Assembly (NCBI GenBank): GCA_000621765.1
Contig: JHXJ01000005.1
Coordinates: forward strand, 62,001 to 126,000
DNA: 64,000 nucleotides
Source: Ruminococcaceae bacterium AB4001
GTDB lineage: Bacteria > Bacillota > Clostridia > Saccharofermentanales > Saccharofermentanaceae
Direction of reading: 5' to 3'
Part shown: positions 8,567 through 17,700 of the stretch, one piece after another
Layout of the letters: every line of letters starts with the position of its first letter
Position numbering within the stretch: position 1 is the stretch's first letter
Program-made: the position numbers and the translations under genes
The notes under the pieces: model-generated
Told to the model about the DNA's origin: nothing
Databases searched by the model: none
Seen by the model: only the letters and a program-made list of their open reading frames with translations

Positions 8567-10009
8567 CTAACCCTGTCCTCCAAACATCACATACTCAACA
8601 TAGTAAGGTGTGTCTTCCTGACCTTCGAAGCAATATTCATAACGAAGTCCTTCGTTAGTTTCATGAACCGTTTGATATAGCGTGTCCCATTTGCCGTTGG
8701 AATAACCCAGGAAATGTTCGTCAGTATCTCTGACTACTATGTATGCTTTATGACCATCATACGATCTGCCCCATACATAACTGGTACATCCGTCAGGCAT
8801 ATCCGGCTCAGGGTTAGTAGTCGGCGTCGGTGTCGGCGTCTCGGTCGGAGTGCTTGTAGGTGTCGGAGTAGAAGTACCCGTAGCAGTAGGTGAAGGCGTA
8901 CTTGTGGCAGTAGGTGTCGGTGTCGCACTCACTGTCGGAGTAGCAGTTGCCTTTGCCGTAGGAGTTGCCGTTACCTTTACAGAAGGTGTTGCAGTCGCCT
9001 TTACAGAAGGTGTAGCAGTAGCCACAGGAGTGGGAGTTGCCGTTGCCTTGGTAGAAGGTGTAGCTGTCGGCTTGTCTGCTGGTGTAGGCGTCGACGTCAC
9101 CGTTACTTCCGGTGAAGGGGTTGGAGTCTCAGACGGTGACGGTACCGGTGTATCTGTCGGAACAGGTGACACAGCAGAAGGATCAGAAGGTGAAGGTGTC
9201 GGAGTCTCTGTTGCTCCTCCATTACCATTTCCATTCGTGACAAGAATATTTTCTATGAGCGATTTAAGCGCTGTCTTATCCCATTTGGTGTATTCAGTGA
9301 CTCTGTCTAACAGTGCTTCATTTTCGCCAAGCATCCTGAGAGTAAAATCAGGCAGGTCATCAGGCTCTATGTCTTCAAGCTCAAACTGAACAGTATCCTG
9401 GGTTCTGTCTGAAAAAAGATAGACCGTTATTTTCTGACCGCCGTGTACTTCCGCATATTTGGTCTCTCCTGTTACGGGATTTGTCGCGGAAACGATAACG
9501 ACACCATCAGTGATGATAAGTGAATCCCTTCCGTTTTCATCGTAATACACCATTCCCGATGTGCCTCTGATACCGGCAGTCATCGTGGAAGTCTTGATCT
9601 CAAACGATTCATCTTCATTAAGATGCTCTGTTACTTCAAAAAACAGGGCACCCTTAGTCAGCTTAAGTTCGAGCAGTTTCCTGTTCTTAATGAACTCTGC
9701 CCTGCTGTCGGATTGGAGGGTTACAACCTTAGTGTCATCCAGACCAACTGATGCTAAACCATCAGCGCCGGTATTCAGTGCATCACCTGACTGGAACCTG
9801 ATATTCTTCATTACAGGCTTTGTTCCGCCGCCTGCATCTTCGATATTTACAGTTCCCTCAACGCGGAGCAGCCTCATTGTGTTCGCAAGATAACCGCTAC
9901 GGGCTACAACTATTAAGACAACAATTGCTGCTATTAAAACCAGCGCAATAGCTGAATAAATAATCTTAAGCCCCAAAGATAATTTCCTGATCTTATCGAA
10001 TAAATTCAT
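8567..10009 (-). CDS. FecR-domain membrane-anchored protein with Thr-Pro stalk (short paralogue)
   Basis: This 480-residue protein has a short cytoplasmic N-terminus, one membrane helix (about 18-37) and a FecR domain (about 45-215). Typical FecR features are RFQSGDALNTG, GIRGTSGMVYYD and VTDG-like ITDGVV. A Thr/Pro/Ser stalk (267-400) leads to a small C-terminal module starting DGCTSYVWG and including FLGYSNGKWD. It is a close paralogue of the gene upstream. Here FecR is probably an extracytoplasmic ligand or assembly domain rather than a sigma-factor partner, since no ECF sigma gene is near. Position directly before the CHASE2 cyclase suggests it works with that sensor. Confidence 0.8.
   Translation of the reverse strand: MNLFDKIRKLSLGLKIIYSAIALVLIAAIVVLIVVARSGYLANTMRLLRVEGTVNIEDAGGGTKPVMKNIRFQSGDALNTGADGLASVGLDDTKVVTLQSDSRAEFIKNRKLLELKLTKGALFFEVTEHLNEDESFEIKTSTMTAGIRGTSGMVYYDENGRDSLIITDGVVIVSATNPVTGETKYAEVHGGQKITVYLFSDRTQDTVQFELEDIEPDDLPDFTLRMLGENEALLDRVTEYTKWDKTALKSLIENILVTNGNGNGGATETPTPSPSDPSAVSPVPTDTPVPSPSETPTPSPEVTVTSTPTPADKPTATPSTKATATPTPVATATPSVKATATPSVKVTATPTAKATATPTVSATPTPTATSTPSPTATGTSTPTPTSTPTETPTPTPTTNPEPDMPDGCTSYVWGRSYDGHKAYIVVRDTDEHFLGYSNGKWDTLYQTVHETNEGLRYEYCFEGQEDTPYYVEYVMFGGQG
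8810..9211 (-). repeat. Thr-Pro-rich coding repeat in the short FecR protein
   Basis: About 134 codons of TPT, TATP, PSVKATA and related short units make a degenerate low-complexity stalk. It creates long false open frames on the opposite strand. The stalk probably spans the cell wall. Confidence 0.85.
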
Positions 10010-10060
10010 GCACCCGCATTCCCCTCAAAAGTGGTTCATATTTTATTATTTTAACATAAT

Positions 10061-10095
10061 GGTGCCTGCACGAATCGTTCATTCTGACAGGCACC
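10061..10095 (-). other. Intercistronic hairpin between the two FecR genes
   Basis: GGTGCCTG and CAGGCACC form an 8-bp stem, with a smaller GAAT/ATTC stem within the loop. It lies 14 bases after the stop of the upstream FecR gene. The tail is ATTATGTTAAAAT with no clean U tract, so it may be a partial terminator or an mRNA-processing/stability element that sets the ratio of the two FecR products. Confidence 0.5.
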
Positions 10096-10108
10096 GGTTA
10101 TTTACATG

Positions 10109-11950
10109 TTAAGCCAGGAAATAAGAAATCTCCCAATAAATCTCATTTGATCCGACATAATAGTATGTATAAGTTTCAGTTTGCGAGGTTCCTTCTCCAT
10201 AAACCACATCACTTACTACATAAAGATCATACCAGGTACTGCCGTAGAATCCTTTGTAGTAGAATTCATCGCCAACTTTCTTGTAACACATATATGGAGT
10301 TCTACCATCGATGGTCGTGCCCCATTCATAGCCTTCGCACTTAGTATAACCGGAAGGTATATCGTCTAAGGTTACAGGATTTAAAGCTCCGCCCATACTT
10401 GCAGTATCAGAATAGTATGTATTCGGAGAAGCAGTATTACCGCATTTTGCATAAGTGTATGTGTAATTAACGTTATCAACAGAACTGTAATTCAGGTCAT
10501 ACCAGCAACCATTTGAATATCCTCTGTACTCCGCAGGACTCGTGCCATAACTTGTAGCTGCAGAAGAACTCGTCAGGCGGGCAATATAACATGTATTGCC
10601 CTGATAGACTGTGCCCCAGATATCTGAATATGTGTATCCGGCCGGGAGTGAAGGGCCGCCGGAAGGAGTCGGTCTCTGTGTAGGTGTAGGTGTCGATGTC
10701 GGAGTTGACGTCGGCGTAGATGTTGCAGTCGGTCTGGGCGTTGATGTTGCCGTAGGAGTCGACGTTGCAGTCGGCCTCGGAGTTGAAGTTGAAGTCGGTC
10801 TTGGAGTCGAAGTTGCCGTAGGCGTTGACGTTGAAGTCGACGTTGCGGTCGGCCTTGGCGTTGATGTTACCGTAGGCTTAGGTGTCGATGTTAATGTTGA
10901 AGTCGGTGTAGTTGTTACCGTAGGAGTTGTTGTTACAGTCACGATCGCAGTAGGTGTAACAGATACCGACGAAACAGGTGTTGCGCTGCTCGAAACTGTG
11001 GGCGCAGGTGTAGCTGATGTTTTCGCCCGCGGTGTAGGTGTAGGCGCCTGGGTTAATGTGGGAGTCGGAGTCATGGTAATGCCCGGCTCCGGGGTAGGTA
11101 CAGGTGTATCCGAAGGTACTTCTTCAGGTGTAGGTGTGGGCGTTTCCGTGATCTCTACGCCTTCTGCAGTTCCTGCAAGAATATCTCCTGCAAGCTGCTT
11201 CAGTTCTTTCGGATCCCAGCCTGTGTATTCGCAGACTCTGTCAACGAGTTCACTGTCCTCAGCCAGCATCTGCAATGTAAAATCAGGAAGATCTTCTGCT
11301 TCGACATTTTCGAGTGTAAACTCAACGGTATCGTGATTAACGTCACTTTCTTCATACAGATAAACAGTTACTTCCTGGCCGCCGCGAACTTCAGCAGTCT
11401 TCGTCTCTCCTGTTTTGGGATTGGTCGCGGAAACTTTGACAACACCGTCAGTAATGACCAGTGAGTCTCTTCCGGAATTATCGTAATAAACATAACCGGA
11501 AGTTCCCCTGATTCCGGCGGTCATGGTCGATGTCTTGATCTCAAAAGTCTCATCGGGTTTCAGTTTCTCTGTTACGTTGAAAAAGACGGCTCCCTTTGTG
11601 AGCTGGAGTTCAAGTTTCTTTCCCTGTTTAGTAAATTCGGCTCTGCTGTCGTTTTGCAGAGTGACTATCTTTGTATCGTCAAGACCAACGGATGCAAGAC
11701 CATCAGAACCGGTGCTCATAGCATCGCCTGACTGGAATCTGATATTGTCGATAACGGGTTTGGTTCCACCGTCCGAAGTCTCGATCATAACAGTACCTTC
11801 GACACGGAGAAGTCTCATTGTCGTTGCTACAAGGTTGTTGCGAGAAATAAAGAAAACTATGACGGCCGCTGCTATGACAGCTATCGCCAGTGCAGCACTG
11901 ATGATCTTTGTCTTTAAAGACAACTTCTTTATATTATCTATCAGCCCCAT
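10109..11950 (-). CDS. FecR-domain membrane-anchored protein with Thr-Pro stalk (long paralogue)
   Basis: This 613-residue first gene of the operon has a membrane helix at about 18-36 and a FecR domain at about 45-220, very similar to its neighbour (RFQSGDAMSTG, GIRGTSGYVYYD). The Thr/Pro stalk is longer (268-430). Two copies of a C-terminal module follow (about 436-525 and 532-613), each running Gly-Tyr, WGT, a Gly turn, then a G-Y/F-x-G-x-x-W-Y-D-L pattern. The neighbour has one copy. A GGCGGA ribosome site precedes the ATG. The module is not one I recognise; it could bind wall carbohydrate or be the ligand-sensing tip. Confidence 0.8.
   Translation of the reverse strand: MGLIDNIKKLSLKTKIISAALAIAVIAAAVIVFFISRNNLVATTMRLLRVEGTVMIETSDGGTKPVIDNIRFQSGDAMSTGSDGLASVGLDDTKIVTLQNDSRAEFTKQGKKLELQLTKGAVFFNVTEKLKPDETFEIKTSTMTAGIRGTSGYVYYDNSGRDSLVITDGVVKVSATNPKTGETKTAEVRGGQEVTVYLYEESDVNHDTVEFTLENVEAEDLPDFTLQMLAEDSELVDRVCEYTGWDPKELKQLAGDILAGTAEGVEITETPTPTPEEVPSDTPVPTPEPGITMTPTPTLTQAPTPTPRAKTSATPAPTVSSSATPVSSVSVTPTAIVTVTTTPTVTTTPTSTLTSTPKPTVTSTPRPTATSTSTSTPTATSTPRPTSTSTPRPTATSTPTATSTPRPTATSTPTSTPTSTPTPTQRPTPSGGPSLPAGYTYSDIWGTVYQGNTCYIARLTSSSAATSYGTSPAEYRGYSNGCWYDLNYSSVDNVNYTYTYAKCGNTASPNTYYSDTASMGGALNPVTLDDIPSGYTKCEGYEWGTTIDGRTPYMCYKKVGDEFYYKGFYGSTWYDLYVVSDVVYGEGTSQTETYTYYYVGSNEIYWEISYFLA
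10661..11149 (-). repeat. Thr-Pro-rich coding repeat in the long FecR protein
   Basis: About 163 codons of TSTPRPTA, TPTSTP and similar units form a degenerate stalk like that of the neighbouring paralogue but longer, and the opposite strand is open throughout. The near-identical DNA units make copy-number change by slippage likely. Confidence 0.85.
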
Positions 11951-11980
11951 ATGTATCCGCCTTTCCCCTCAAGGATTTTT

Positions 11981-12026
11981 AGCGGTATTTTTACATACCC
12001 GCTCATTATATCAAAGATTTTTCACA
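11981..12026 (-). promoter_or_regulatory. Promoter of the FecR-cyclase-GGDEF operon with overlapping inverted repeat
   Basis: On the minus strand an extended -10, TGATATAAT (hexamer 12005-12010), follows a weak -35 TTGTGT at 16-base spacing. The predicted start is near 11998. An inverted repeat, AGCGGgTAT and ATACCGCT (11981-12003), covers the start site. It may be a repressor operator, or part of it may form a 5' hairpin in the leader of about 48 bases. Confidence 0.5.
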
Positions 12027-12051
12027 ACACAAACACTTTTTTCATTCTCTG

Positions 12052-12273
12052 TTGAAATGTCTTTGCAAAGGGTTCCGGAGTGATATAAACCTCAAATATG
12101 TTCCTGATTCTCTCATAATTCACAGCGCATATCCTGTGGATGGAACTGTGCTAAATGACTCTGAATTGTTTAGCAGCACAGGTGTTCTCATCGGCGAAGA
12201 AAATCTTGATGGTATTATTCCAGCCTGTGCCGAACATTCCGGTTATATTACTTATCAGCTCTCAGCATATTAA
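12052..12273 (+). pseudogene. Remnant of a repeat-domain surface protein (C-terminal piece)
   Basis: From about base 12085 the translation reads INLKYVPDSLIIH, then DGTVLNDSELFSSTGVLIG and ends HSGYITYQLSAY. This is the pattern of the conserved DUF11-like repeat domain of Gram-positive surface adhesins (a VPxSL strand, an NG.NIG-type turn and a GYI.F.. strand). Only one domain end survives, with no proper start or ribosome site, and the frame is closed just upstream. I read it as the decayed tail of a once larger gene on this strand. The family link is by eye. Confidence 0.4.
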
Positions 12274-12291
12274 TCACGAAATGATCAATTC

Positions 12292-12330
12292 AGGCCGTCT
12301 CAAAAGTGTATCTTAAGAGACGGCCTTTTA
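12292..12330. terminator. Bidirectional terminator hairpin
   Basis: AGGCCGTCTC and GAGACGGCCT make a perfect 10-bp stem around a 14-base loop, with a T-rich tail on the plus strand and a shorter one on the minus strand. It serves the end of the PcfJ-like gene and perhaps once served the remnant on the plus strand. Confidence 0.75.
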
Positions 12331-12365
12331 ATTTGCTTTTCGATAGTAATGTCATATTAACAGCA

Positions 12366-13901
12366 TCACGCCGGCAGGTCATCAAAACCGTCCGGGAAGT
12401 TATCGTTGGCGATAAAGAAGAACTCATCGTCAGACACGATCTCCGGCAGATCCAACAGTTCCGGATATAACTCATAGATCGAGATCTGACCCTCAATGAT
12501 CCTTGTCTGCCTTCTGATACGCGCTTCTTCTGCTCTCATAACGCGTCTTAACTTTCTTGCATAACCGCGGACTTCATTCTTGTGTTCGCGGCTTAAGAAA
12601 TGATCGAAATCAGTAAGAGCATAGGGATCGTATTTCAGGCCGAAGATCTTACAGTAAAGTTCAAGGAACTCATAAACTTCAACACCGGGATATTGGTTGA
12701 ATCTTGCAAAGACCTGCCCTACTATCCCGTTTGAAATATCGATCGTTACATATGATTTATCAACACATGACTTTCTGCGCAGGAACACCACTGTCCTGTA
12801 TCCGTATGCGCACTCCTCTACAAATGAGATGAGGCAGTTGTGCTGCTCGAGAGCCTCCTTGATGAATTCATCAACGCTTTCCGGCATGATCACCACGAAC
12901 TCCCCGCATGAGTATTCAAGCTGCTTCATCTCCTTCTGTTCCCTGAGCCGCCTGTCGAGAGTCTCTTCGTCATCAACGAAATCAAGGATATATTCAAGTC
13001 TGATGAGTTCATTATCGATCTCATCAGGCACAGGAGTCTTCAGCTTTTGTCCGGTACGGATCTTTGAACGAATCCTGTAAAAACAGCGGTAGTCTCTGGC
13101 ATCATTTCTGCTGCACCTGCCAAGGAATTCAAATATCGTCCTGTTGAAACCCTCTCTAAGGCCATTGCCATCAGGATCACAGATCTCTTCAAGATACGTC
13201 CACTGATCAAAGTTAAACTGCTCACCTTCAACATATGAAAGACAATATTTAAAGGCATTGATAAAACTTGCAATGGTATGCTCAGAATATAAACAGGCGA
13301 TAAGCTTATGTTCGTTGATGAATCTGAGCATCTTCATTGAAAGCCCGTGGCCGATGATCTCTGCAGGTGTAGAGCCGGTAAGACTGTATGAACATACAGA
13401 ATCAACATAGTAAGCAATGCATTCCAATCCTGCTTTATAAAGGGTCTCCTTTGGGCCTGAACGGTGACTGGCATAATATAAATGCTCCATCAGGATCCCT
13501 ATCTGTTCAGGACTGTAATCGCAGACATGCCAGTCAGGAAAAGCACCCTTTACCGAATCAATAAAGCCGGCATACCAGTCCGCATCACAACCGCTGACAT
13601 TTGCAGCATATTGAAGGTACTCCTGCTCATCGCTTTCGGACATCTGATAACCTTCACAGATGATGTATCTCTTATAAGGTTCCGGATATCTTGAACAGTC
13701 CCATACATAGACCGCTACGAATTCCCCGCCACGTGAATTGCTCATATGGCACGGGAAAACATAGATGCCTGATCTGTCCGAGATAAGAGACTCCATGCAG
13801 TTGAAAGCTTCTCCATCAACACCCGGAAAAACCTCATAGTCTTCACTGTCCAATTCGGGACAAGCAAAGAATCTTCTCTTCAAGCCTGATAAGATATCCA
13901 T
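12366..13901 (-). CDS. PcfJ-like domain protein
   Basis: A 511-residue soluble protein. The C-terminal half holds the pattern of plasmid PcfJ-like proteins: a helix with EALEQHNCL (family form: a conserved H-C in ALxHCV), then YGYRTVVFLRRKS, then YVTIDISNGIVGQVFARFNQYP and a helical tail. The N-terminal half (about 1-290) is not recognised. PcfJ-family proteins occur on conjugative and phage elements and have no proven biochemical role. GGGAG lies 8 bases before the ATG. It follows the ASCH gene by 19 bases, so the two are one operon. Confidence 0.6.
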   Translation of the reverse strand: MDILSGLKRRFFACPELDSEDYEVFPGVDGEAFNCMESLISDRSGIYVFPCHMSNSRGGEFVAVYVWDCSRYPEPYKRYIICEGYQMSESDEQEYLQYAANVSGCDADWYAGFIDSVKGAFPDWHVCDYSPEQIGILMEHLYYASHRSGPKETLYKAGLECIAYYVDSVCSYSLTGSTPAEIIGHGLSMKMLRFINEHKLIACLYSEHTIASFINAFKYCLSYVEGEQFNFDQWTYLEEICDPDGNGLREGFNRTIFEFLGRCSRNDARDYRCFYRIRSKIRTGQKLKTPVPDEIDNELIRLEYILDFVDDEETLDRRLREQKEMKQLEYSCGEFVVIMPESVDEFIKEALEQHNCLISFVEECAYGYRTVVFLRRKSCVDKSYVTIDISNGIVGQVFARFNQYPGVEVYEFLELYCKIFGLKYDPYALTDFDHFLSREHKNEVRGYARKLRRVMRAEEARIRRQTRIIEGQISIYELYPELLDLPEIVSDDEFFFIANDNFPDGFDDLPA

Positions 13902-13920
13902 TCTGCTGCTCCCGTATTGC

Positions 13921-14277
13921 TTACTGATTAAATTCTTTGATCTCCACTTCTATTCCAAGAACTCCATACCGCTTTTCATCAGATTCCGAATAGTATTCCC
14001 TCATCCCGGAAGCTGCTTCTTCTGCGGTGACACCTTCCTCATAACCGCAGTTAACGGGAGGAATCTCTTTAAACAATTCAAGGAAGGAATCATATCTGTG
14101 CAGAGCCTTAACGGTTACAGTTAAAGTCTCGTTTTCATCAGGCAGTCTCGAAAAGACGATCTCATCACCAGCATTTATTCTCTGCCGCTTCTCATCGTAC
14201 AGACGGAGTTCGACAGTCTTGCTGCCTGACCTGATCAAGTCAAATGGGGATTCTCTGAGTTTCATGGTGAATAACAT
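13921..14277 (-). CDS. ASCH (PUA-like) domain protein
   Basis: A 118-residue single-domain protein. The ASCH pattern is clear: an N-terminal LRESPFDLIRSGSKTVELRLYDEKRQRINAGDEIVF stretch, in which SGSKTVELRL contains the conserved G-K-T-x-E-x-R core, then a beta-barrel ending RYGVLGIEV. ASCH domains bind RNA or modified nucleosides, and some hydrolyse N4-acetylcytidine. GAGGTA sits 7 bases before the ATG. It is first in a two-gene unit with the PcfJ-like protein. The substrate is not known. Confidence 0.8.
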   Translation of the reverse strand: MLFTMKLRESPFDLIRSGSKTVELRLYDEKRQRINAGDEIVFSRLPDENETLTVTVKALHRYDSFLELFKEIPPVNCGYEEGVTAEEAASGMREYYSESDEKRYGVLGIEVEIKEFNQ

Positions 14278-14670
14278 ATAAACTACCTCGCTGATGCAAA
14301 TAGAACTTGGGATACAAGTGAATAAAAAGAGACAGATACTGCGGATAAAAGTATTATTGATCCGACAGCGGACAGCGCTTCAATACCGGCTGTCTGAAAA
14401 TCTGAACGAGGAAATCGTAAAAACAAAGCCAGACGGAATTATGCTTAAAGATCAGATCGGCACGCCAAGCAGTACCCTGATGGGGCAGGTCCATAATGCT
14501 GTATGAACTGTCTGCACAGCTGAGCTTTGCGCCAGCCGGAATAATGCGTGCCATAAAACCGTCCTGTACTTTGATCCTTGCAGGAATCTTCATATAAATT
14601 CCCGCATCCGCTTGTTACTGCATAACCTGGTTGTTTTGCCACTTTAACAATGTTACGCATAAATATAGCA

Positions 14671-14698
14671 TTAAAAAGCCGAAATAGAAGGGCTTCGG
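14671..14698 (-). terminator. Second terminator behind the AAA-protease gene
   Basis: On the minus strand AAGCC pairs with GGCTT around a 10-base loop, followed by five Ts. The stem is short, so it is of moderate strength. Confidence 0.45.
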
Positions 14699-14730
14699 GA
14701 AATATTGTCCTAAAAACGGGAAAATAAATA

Positions 14731-14767
14731 CGGTCCCTTATTCAGGAACCGCATTTGATTTTTTTAT
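14731..14767. terminator. Hairpin after the AAA-protease gene
   Basis: CGGTCCC and GGAACCG form a 7-bp stem with one mismatch and a 7-base loop. A strong T tract follows on the plus strand and a weaker ATTTATTTT on the minus strand, where the protease gene ends about 30 bases earlier. Confidence 0.55.
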
Positions 14768-14780
14768 TTTATCTCTTACC

Positions 14781-17700
14781 TCAACGCTTTACGTCTTTGA
14801 AGATGTCCGTGATCTGCTCTTCAGTAGCCTGATTATACTTTTCGAGGAAATCAGCCAGCTTCTTAATGTGCTTCTTGCCATTAGTGATCAGATCGACAGT
14901 ATTCTTCATTTCCTGTTCGAGGATCTCATTTACCTTACCGATAGCCTGATCAGCCATAGGCGATGCGATGAGCTTCTCATAAGGAACGCTTGCAAGACCC
15001 TTGTCAGACATTGCGTATGAATAGAGCATCTGGAATGCAATCCTTGTCGCATTCTGAATATCGGATGACACTCCGGTATTAACGCCCTTCTCTTCTCCGA
15101 AGAAGACTACTTCAGCTGCACGTCCGGCAAGAGAAGTACGGATCTTCCAGATAAGATCCTCTCTGGTATAAGAAGGCGTAGCTTCGGAATTCGAGTGCTG
15201 CATGTATCCGCCAAAGTCACCTCTGGACACGATAGTTACGAAACTCGGATTCTCACCTGACAGGTAACTGATGTATGTATGTCCTGCTTCATGAACGGCA
15301 ACCGAGGAATAGTAATCGTTACTCCATTCCTTTCTCTCACCATACATATACTCTTCAAGAGCATTAAGCAGGATTTCGTCATTTACGTCTTTACCCTGCT
15401 TGTTTGCATTACGCAAAGCAAGATCCATTACATTCTTCAGGATAGCAAGGCTCTGTCCCGTTGTTCTCTGTGCCAGATTATGGATAGTACTTGTCTTAAC
15501 ATCCTTAGCCGAAACTTTCTTGAGAAGAACGTTGATATATTTCTCTCTTTCATTCTCCTTAGGAAGATCAACATAGATCTTGTTATCGAAACGTCTCATG
15601 AGAGCCGGATCGATACCGTCTCCGATACCGGATGAAGAGTCGATTCCGTAGTTGGTTGCCGCAACAACAAATACCGGCTTGGAAGGATCAGAAACGAATC
15701 CGTCCATCTCAGTAAGGAGTGCTGTCAGCATGTTCTCATTGAGCTGGGATGTCGATGAACCTGTCCTTGTCCTACCTATCGCGTCGATCTCATCGATAAA
15801 GATGATGCTCGGAGCAAATTTCTTGGCTGTTGCAAACAGTTCGCGGATATTCTTTTCGCTCTCACCGTGATACTTATTCATCAGAGCCGTAGCTGTTGTC
15901 GGGATGAAGGTAACATCACTCTCACCTGCCATCGCTCTGGCAAGCATTGTCTTACCTGTTCCCGGAGGACCATAGAGCAGGATGCCCTTAGGCGGTTTAA
16001 TGCTCTGAGCCATGTACTTTTTAGGATGCTTAAAGTAATCGATGAAATATGCCAGTTCAGCCTTGGCATCTTCAGCACCGATGACATCAGCAAATCTGTC
16101 CTTGGGCTTGTCAGCTTCGGACAGGAGCAGTTTGCCTTCATCTGCATCAGCTGCGAGTTCAACCTTAAGGTCGTAGAATGTGATCTTGGCGACCTTGCCT
16201 GAGATCTGCTGGGCAGTATTATATGTGAGCACTCTGCCTCTGCCTGACAGGGAATCTACACGGGACTGCATATAAACAAGTCCTGAGATCGTCATGATCT
16301 TGTCAGCAAGCTCTGCGTCATCATTCCACTTAATGAATTCGCGTGCTCCGCGCTCGAAGAATACAGCCGCATCAGAATCACTGATATCCTGCTTATGAAC
16401 AAAGTAGATCGGCATATCAGGGATCTTCTTTGAGATAAGATCAAATGCAACTACGGCATTACTCTTGATATCATCAAGGCTCAGGTAACCGGCCTTGTTG
16501 TCATCAACGCCGTACTTCATATTTATGATTACAAATGAGATCTCATTCTCGGCAATGTCCTTAAGAACATTGTCTTTATCTGAGAATATGATCTTATAGT
16601 CTGATTTAAAGAACGATTCTACTGAACCTTCGGCAAAGTCAGAAGGATCGCCCACATAAAGGATCACAGTCTTCTCGCGGTTAACAAATAAACTGTCAAT
16701 GAATGGATCCTCTTTACGGTCTACACGGACAGAGAATTTGATCGTATTAACTCCGCTTAATGAGAAATTATGGTCCAGAACATGACGACCAAGATCGAAC
16801 AGCTCGTTCTTGATCAAAATGGAACTCTGGCTCTTCATGTTCCTGGCATCCATACGGGTGCTCTGGGAGAACAGAAGCATGGGAGCAACTTTCTGATCCA
16901 GAACAATATCATAATCGTACTGGCTCTTAACCAGCTGGGCATCTTCATTAAACTGCTTGTTGATGATGTCGATGAAGTTATGAACTCCGAGACGGTTGAA
17001 CATGATGACGTTACCGGAAGCAAATCTTGAGCAGATTGCCGGCGGGAAAACCTTATTTCCTCTCTCGTCGATCTCATTCTCGATCTCCTTCATTACTATC
17101 GAACGCGGAGTCGAAGAAAGATTACGTCTGGAAGTATCCTCATATAACTTCTTTCCGACATTGGTCGTGAAGATAAGGATCACGCGCTTGAAACTGATGG
17201 TCTTCATTGTGCATTCATCAGTCAGGACTCCACCGTCAAGGACCTGTAAAAACTGATAAATAACATCGATATGAGCCTTTTCGATCTCATCGAGGAGAAT
17301 GATCGACTCAGGATTGAGTCTTACAAACTCGGTAAGTTCGCCAGGTTTAGGTGAATGGAATGTCTTAGGTACACCCATGAGACGCTGGACGGAGTCATCT
17401 TTTGAGAATTCGCTCATATCAAGACGGAGATATGGCATATCCAATATCTCTGCAACAGAGGAAGCAAGATATGTCTTTCCTACACCCGGAGGGCCTGCAA
17501 AAAGGAATGTAGCGCTCGGGCCTTTCTTTCCGTCATCTAATCCAGCATAAATCTGGCTCTGGAAATAGCCGTTAGAAAAAAGTCTTATAGCCTCATCCTG
17601 ACCAAATACCTTACGCTTAAGGCATTCATAAAGAAGCGTAGTCTTCTTAACAAGGTTATCGAATTTATCTTTGTCAGGAACTACAGGATCAGCTTCTTCC

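Larger units (their letters stand above)
14278..14780. other. 503-base gap with possible decayed coding sequence
   Basis: No gene is supported here. Two overlapping minus-strand open stretches (14354-14593 and 14445-14660, 79 and 71 codons) lack ribosome sites and match no family I know. They could be frameshifted pieces of one lost gene. The right end holds two terminator hairpins of the AAA-protease operon. Confidence 0.4.

Noticed and set aside
8850-11336. Long plus-strand frames rich in Val/Gly (8850-9389 and 10611-11336)
   Set aside because: They are the antisense reading of the Thr-Pro stalks of the FecR genes; no ribosome sites or known domains.
8567-11950. FecR proteins as anti-sigma regulators of iron uptake
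   Set aside because: No ECF sigma factor or TonB-type receptor is near, and the cell appears Gram-positive; the neighbours are a CHASE2 cyclase and GGDEF protein.
14294-14506. Plus-strand 70-codon frame in the 14.3-14.8 kb gap
   Set aside because: No ribosome site, low-information sequence and no recognised similarity.
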